This document shows, piece by piece, positions 60,682 to 64,000 of a DNA stretch of 64,000 nucleotides; within the stretch, counting starts at the first letter, position 1, and every line of letters begins with the position of its first letter. The notes below the pieces were generated by a model. It had not been told where the DNA came from and searched no databases. It worked only from the letters and a program-made list of their open reading frames with translations. Both the position numbers and the translations under genes were made by a program. Source of the DNA: Flavobacterium sp. J49 (GTDB taxonomy: Bacteria > Bacteroidota > Bacteroidia > Flavobacteriales > Flavobacteriaceae); NCBI RefSeq assembly GCF_011742145.1, contig NZ_JAAQQU010000104.1:577938-641937 (forward strand). The letters run 5' to 3'.

Positions 60682-61674
60682 ATGAAGAAAATAGTTAGCT
60701 TTATTTTAACCATATTTATTTCATCTCTGGCCATTGCTCAGGAAACGATGACTTTTCAGGCAGTGATTGCCAACAAGAACGGCAATACACTTTCCATAAA
60801 CAGCGGTAGAGAAACAGTCCAAAAAATTGAGGCAGATGCTAAAGGCAATTTTAAAGCCACTTTTGCTATTAAAGAAGGATTGTACCAACTGTTTGATGGT
60901 GTAGAATATGCCAATTTGTATTTGAAGAACGGTTATGATTTAAAAATGACCATGGATGCTTCCAAGTTTGATGAGAGTATTGCCTTTACCGGAAACGGAG
61001 CAGTAGAGAACAATTTTTTAGCCAAAAGAACTTTACAAGAAAATGAAATTGATTTTCAAACCATGTTAGAGTTGGATGCTGAAGGTTTCAAAAAAGCTGC
61101 GGAAGACCTAAAAGCTACTCAAATAGCCAGCTTAGAAGCTTCAAAAATTGATGCCAATTTGAAAGATATGTTGAAGAAAGGAACCGAAGCTAACATTGGG
61201 CAACTGCAACAATATTATATGATGTCACAAGCCAAGAAAAAAATGAACAATGTGGCGGCGCCTAATTTCGACTTTGAAAATCATAAAGGAGGAAAGACTA
61301 CTTTGGAAAGTTTGAAAGGTAAATATGTATACGTGGATTTATGGGCAACTTGGTGCGGACCATGTAGAGCAGAGATTCCTTCTTTAAAGAAAATGGAAGA
61401 AACTTTTCATGGTAAAAACATAGAATTTGTGAGTGTTTCTATTGATGCCGAAAAAGATTATGAGAAATGGAAAACCTTTGTTACTGAAAAAGCATTAACC
61501 GGAACCCAATTGTATGCTGCTAAGGCGAATCAAACCGAATTTGTAAAAGCCTTTGAAGTGAATTCGATTCCGAGATTTATATTAATTGATCCAAAGGGGA
61601 TTGTAGTTGACGCCGATGCAAAAAGACCATCGGACCCAAGGCTTCAGGAACAATTGAACAAATTACTGAACTAA
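60682..61674 (+). CDS. TlpA-like thioredoxin-family protein, periplasmic
   Basis: 330 residues: signal peptide MKKIVSFILTIFISSLAIAQ, a beta-rich N-terminal domain of the DUF4369 kind (about 21-190), and a TlpA/thioredoxin domain (about 192-330) with WATWCGPC (redox C225 and C228) and the cis-proline loop VNSIPRFILID. Probably reduces or exchanges disulfides in the periplasm, where such proteins are common in Bacteroidota. A terminator follows. Confidence 0.9.
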   Translation: MKKIVSFILTIFISSLAIAQETMTFQAVIANKNGNTLSINSGRETVQKIEADAKGNFKATFAIKEGLYQLFDGVEYANLYLKNGYDLKMTMDASKFDESIAFTGNGAVENNFLAKRTLQENEIDFQTMLELDAEGFKKAAEDLKATQIASLEASKIDANLKDMLKKGTEANIGQLQQYYMMSQAKKKMNNVAAPNFDFENHKGGKTTLESLKGKYVYVDLWATWCGPCRAEIPSLKKMEETFHGKNIEFVSVSIDAEKDYEKWKTFVTEKALTGTQLYAAKANQTEFVKAFEVNSIPRFILIDPKGIVVDADAKRPSDPRLQEQLNKLLN

Positions 61675-61695
61675 AAACCAGTAAAATAAAGACTT

Positions 61696-61721
61696 CAGCC
61701 ACCCACATGGGTGGTTTTTTT
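61696..61721 (+). terminator. Terminator of the thioredoxin-like gene
   Basis: CCACCC pairs with GGGTGG around ACAT, followed by seven T. Confidence 0.85.
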
Positions 61722-61848
61722 GTTTTCAAAAATAAATCCCAATGTTAAGTTTTCATCCAATGTTACCAAATTGTTAAGCAAAAGTTTTTTTATTGTAAAT
61801 TAAATAGTAGCTTTGTTATGTAATTATGAACAACTTAAACCTACGATT

Positions 61849-62193
61849 ATGAAAAAGATATTGATTTTAGGAGCATTTTTAATCTCAGGATTTGGTTTTG
61901 CTCAAACGGCTAAACCGGTTTTAGAACAAGAAGGAGATTTAGTAAAAGCAACCTATTACTATGAAAATGGTAAAGTGCAACAACAAGGATATTTTAAAGA
62001 CGGAAAGATTACCGGACAATGGGTAGCTTTTGACGAAAACGGAAATAAAAAAGCTGTTGGAGAATATGCTAACGGAGAAAAAACCGGAAAATGGTTATTT
62101 TGGAATGACAAATTGTTAAGTGAAGTAGATTATGCTGACAGTCGTGTGGCTTCAGTTAAGACTTGGACACAACAAGCAATAGTAAATAAATAA
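61849..62193 (+). CDS. Exported MORN/YwqK-like repeat protein
   Basis: 114 residues from ATG 61849 (signal peptide MKKILILGAFLISGFGFAQ); the open frame begins at 61813. Repeats of the type YYENGKVQQQGYFKDGKITGQW, FDENGNKKAVGEYANGEKTGKW match the MORN-like YwqK family. Function is not established. It has its own terminator. Confidence 0.85.
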   Translation: MKKILILGAFLISGFGFAQTAKPVLEQEGDLVKATYYYENGKVQQQGYFKDGKITGQWVAFDENGNKKAVGEYANGEKTGKWLFWNDKLLSEVDYADSRVASVKTWTQQAIVNK

Positions 62194-62210
62194 TAGTTAA
62201 TTATTATCTC

Positions 62211-62245
62211 AAAAAAAAGGAACTCCATTGGAGTTCCTTTTTTTA
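62211..62245. terminator. Bidirectional terminator
   Basis: GGAACTCC pairs with GGAGTTCC (outer A-run and T-run extend the stem). It lies between the convergent YwqK-like and RND genes. Confidence 0.9.
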
Positions 62246-62261
62246 TGAATGTTTGATAGCA

Positions 62262-64000
62262 TTACGCTTCGATAGCCTTTCTTCTCTCTCTTCGGTCACG
62301 CAACCAGTATTTGGTTCGTTTCACTAAGAAGAACATTACCGGTACCATTACTAAGGTTAAGATAGTGGCATAAGTCAATCCGAAGATAATTGTCCAAGCC
62401 AATGGTCCCCAGAAAATTACGTTGTCTCCACCCATATACAAGTGCGGATTCAAATCGGTAATCAATCCGAAGAAGTCAAAGTTCAGACCGATAGCCAAAG
62501 GAATTAATCCTAAAACGGCTGTCAATGCGGTTAACAATACCGGACGCAAACGCGATTTTCCACTTTCGATAATCACTTCTTTGATTTCTTCTAATGATAA
62601 ATCATCATGGCTTTCCACCGCTTTGTCGGCTACTTTTTTATCTAATAATAAGACGAAGAAGTCCATCAATACGATTCCGTTCTTTACTACAATTCCGGCC
62701 AAAGAAATAATACCCATCATGGTCATCAGGATAACAAAATCCATATTGGCAATCACATAACCATAGAAAACCCCACTGAAACTCAACAATACCGTAAACA
62801 AAATCACGATGGTTTTAGAAACCGAGTTGAATTGCAATACAATAATTATGGTAATTCCCGCCATGGCTAAGAACAAGGCATACATTAAGAAGCTTTGGTT
62901 TTTACCTTGTTCTTCTTGTACACCCGAGAAAGAATAAGTGATGCCTTTCGGTAATTCGTATCCTTTTAATTCGGTGGCAATTTGTTTGGTAATTTCATCT
63001 CCGTTATAACCGGTCAAAACGTTGGAGTAAATCGTCATGATGCGTTTGTATCCTTTTCTTTTGATTTGGTTATAAGTATACGTTTTCTCCGTTTCAGACA
63101 CCGCCGAAATAGGCACTTGTACAATTTGACCGTTGTTTTGGTTTCTGAAAGTCAACGATTGATTGAACAAAATGTTCTCATTCTTGCGTTGGTCTTCCTG
63201 CATACGCACCACGATGTTGTAGTCGTCATCACCTTCTTTATAAGTCGAGATTTCCTGACCGTAAACTGAACGACGCAAATTGAATCCTAATTGTCCGGTT
63301 GAAACGCCGGCACTTCCCGCATTTACTCGGTCAACCGTCACTTCCAACTCCGGACTTTGTTTGTTGACATCAACACTTAGTTTTTCAATTCCGGGAATAT
63401 TTTTACTATTGATAAAAGCAATCATTTTATCTGCTTGGGCAATCATTTCGTCATAGTCAGATCCGGTTAATTGTACTGAAATCGGATAACCTGCCGGCGG
63501 ACCATTAGCGTCTTTTTCCACGGTAACTATCGCTCCGGCGATGCCTTTTACTTTGCCGCGGATTTCTTCTAAAACGTCTGAGGTATTAATGCCTTGACGG
63601 AATTTAAACTCCGAGAAGTTCACCGTTACTTTTCCTTTAAAAGGAGTTTCCGAAGCCGAACCGGCATCCACATTCGGATTTCCGGCGCCAACACCTACTT
63701 GTGAAACGATGCTTTCAGCTAAGAAATTTTCGTTGGTTTTCGGGTCAACATATTTGTTTAAGATGTTGATTACTTGTTTTTCTACATATAAAGTAGCTTT
63801 GTTGGTTTTTTCAATATCAGTTCCTTGCGGATATTCGATATATACAATCGCCTGATTCGGGATGTTGTCCGGGAAGAACAATACTTTTCTTGGGAATACA
63901 CCCAATAGAATAAAGGACAAAAACAACATACCGATGATACTTCCCAACGCAATCCAAGCATTTCTTCCGGTTAGGATTTTGGCCAAAAAGCGTTTGTATT
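62262..64000 (-). CDS. RND-family efflux transporter permease, C-terminal part (cut by window edge)
   Basis: About 580 residues of an AcrB/MexB-type inner-membrane pump whose full length is about 1050-1150. The frame continues past the right edge, so the first in-window ATG (63986) is not the start. The visible part begins at a transmembrane helix (AWIALGSIIGMLFLSFILLG), then the second periplasmic porter loop (YPQGTDIEKTNKATLYVEKQV, NRVNAGSAGVS-type segment), then the last six helices with GIVVKNGIVLMDFFVLL and RLRPVLLTALTAVLGLIPLA. Drug or other small-molecule efflux driven by protons is the family role; the substrate cannot be told. Confidence 0.92.
   Translation of the reverse strand, partial: YKRFLAKILTGRNAWIALGSIIGMLFLSFILLGVFPRKVLFFPDNIPNQAIVYIEYPQGTDIEKTNKATLYVEKQVINILNKYVDPKTNENFLAESIVSQVGVGAGNPNVDAGSASETPFKGKVTVNFSEFKFRQGINTSDVLEEIRGKVKGIAGAIVTVEKDANGPPAGYPISVQLTGSDYDEMIAQADKMIAFINSKNIPGIEKLSVDVNKQSPELEVTVDRVNAGSAGVSTGQLGFNLRRSVYGQEISTYKEGDDDYNIVVRMQEDQRKNENILFNQSLTFRNQNNGQIVQVPISAVSETEKTYTYNQIKRKGYKRIMTIYSNVLTGYNGDEITKQIATELKGYELPKGITYSFSGVQEEQGKNQSFLMYALFLAMAGITIIIVLQFNSVSKTIVILFTVLLSFSGVFYGYVIANMDFVILMTMMGIISLAGIVVKNGIVLMDFFVLLLDKKVADKAVESHDDLSLEEIKEVIIESGKSRLRPVLLTALTAVLGLIPLAIGLNFDFFGLITDLNPHLYMGGDNVIFWGPLAWTIIFGLTYATILTLVMVPVMFFLVKRTKYWLRDRRERRKAIEA

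Overview
The window looks like a Flavobacterium-type member of the Bacteroidota. The evidence is C-terminal type IX secretion (T9SS) sorting domains on three exported proteins, Bacteroidota promoters of the form TTTG-N19-TAnnTTTG, lipoproteins with acidic residues after the lipidated cysteine, a short NuoG, and DUF4286, DUF3871 and FISUMP families. All calls come from reading the sequence; no database search was run.

Layout. 1-2.2 kb: 3' part of bioA and a beta-ketoacyl synthase. 2.2-3.7 kb: repeat-rich intergenic DNA around recX (hexamer array, 88-bp repeats, long hairpin). 3.7-10 kb: a giant T9SS-exported protein. 10-28.7 kb: housekeeping genes, mostly on the minus strand (cupin-8 oxygenase, bioB, ribF, a secreted M43 protease, pth, rplY, prs, mgtE, rsmA, a TPR protein, serS), then an M1 aminopeptidase and rseP on the plus strand. 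Between prs and mgtE a tRNA-Leu is followed by two broken copies of its own 3' end, each interrupted by a 20-bp palindrome, on either side of a GIY-YIG nuclease gene.

28.8-43.3 kb: an AT-rich integrated element of about 14.5 kb in the 3' end of tRNA-Asn, bounded by a perfect 45-bp direct repeat. It carries a tyrosine integrase, an excisionase-like HTH protein, a DUF3987 protein, a Sak4-like ATPase, DUF3871 and RadC-like proteins, two lipoproteins, and a compact six-gene minus-strand operon (34779-39647). That operon encodes an HTH regulator, two DNA methyltransferases of different motif order, a small unknown protein, a winged-helix-like protein, and a nuclease joining a ferredoxin-type 4Fe-4S motif to a RecB/Cas4-like PD-(D/E)XK domain. 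I read it as a restriction-modification or defence system that I cannot match to a named type; it is the best candidate here for something undescribed.

43.4-45.2 kb: umuD and umuC in unusual order. 45.3-58.2 kb: the complete 14-subunit nuoA-N operon on the minus strand behind a perfect Bacteroidota promoter. 58.3-64 kb: a cold-shock protein, aspS, a TlpA-like thioredoxin, a MORN-like repeat protein, and the C-terminal half of an RND efflux pump cut by the window edge.
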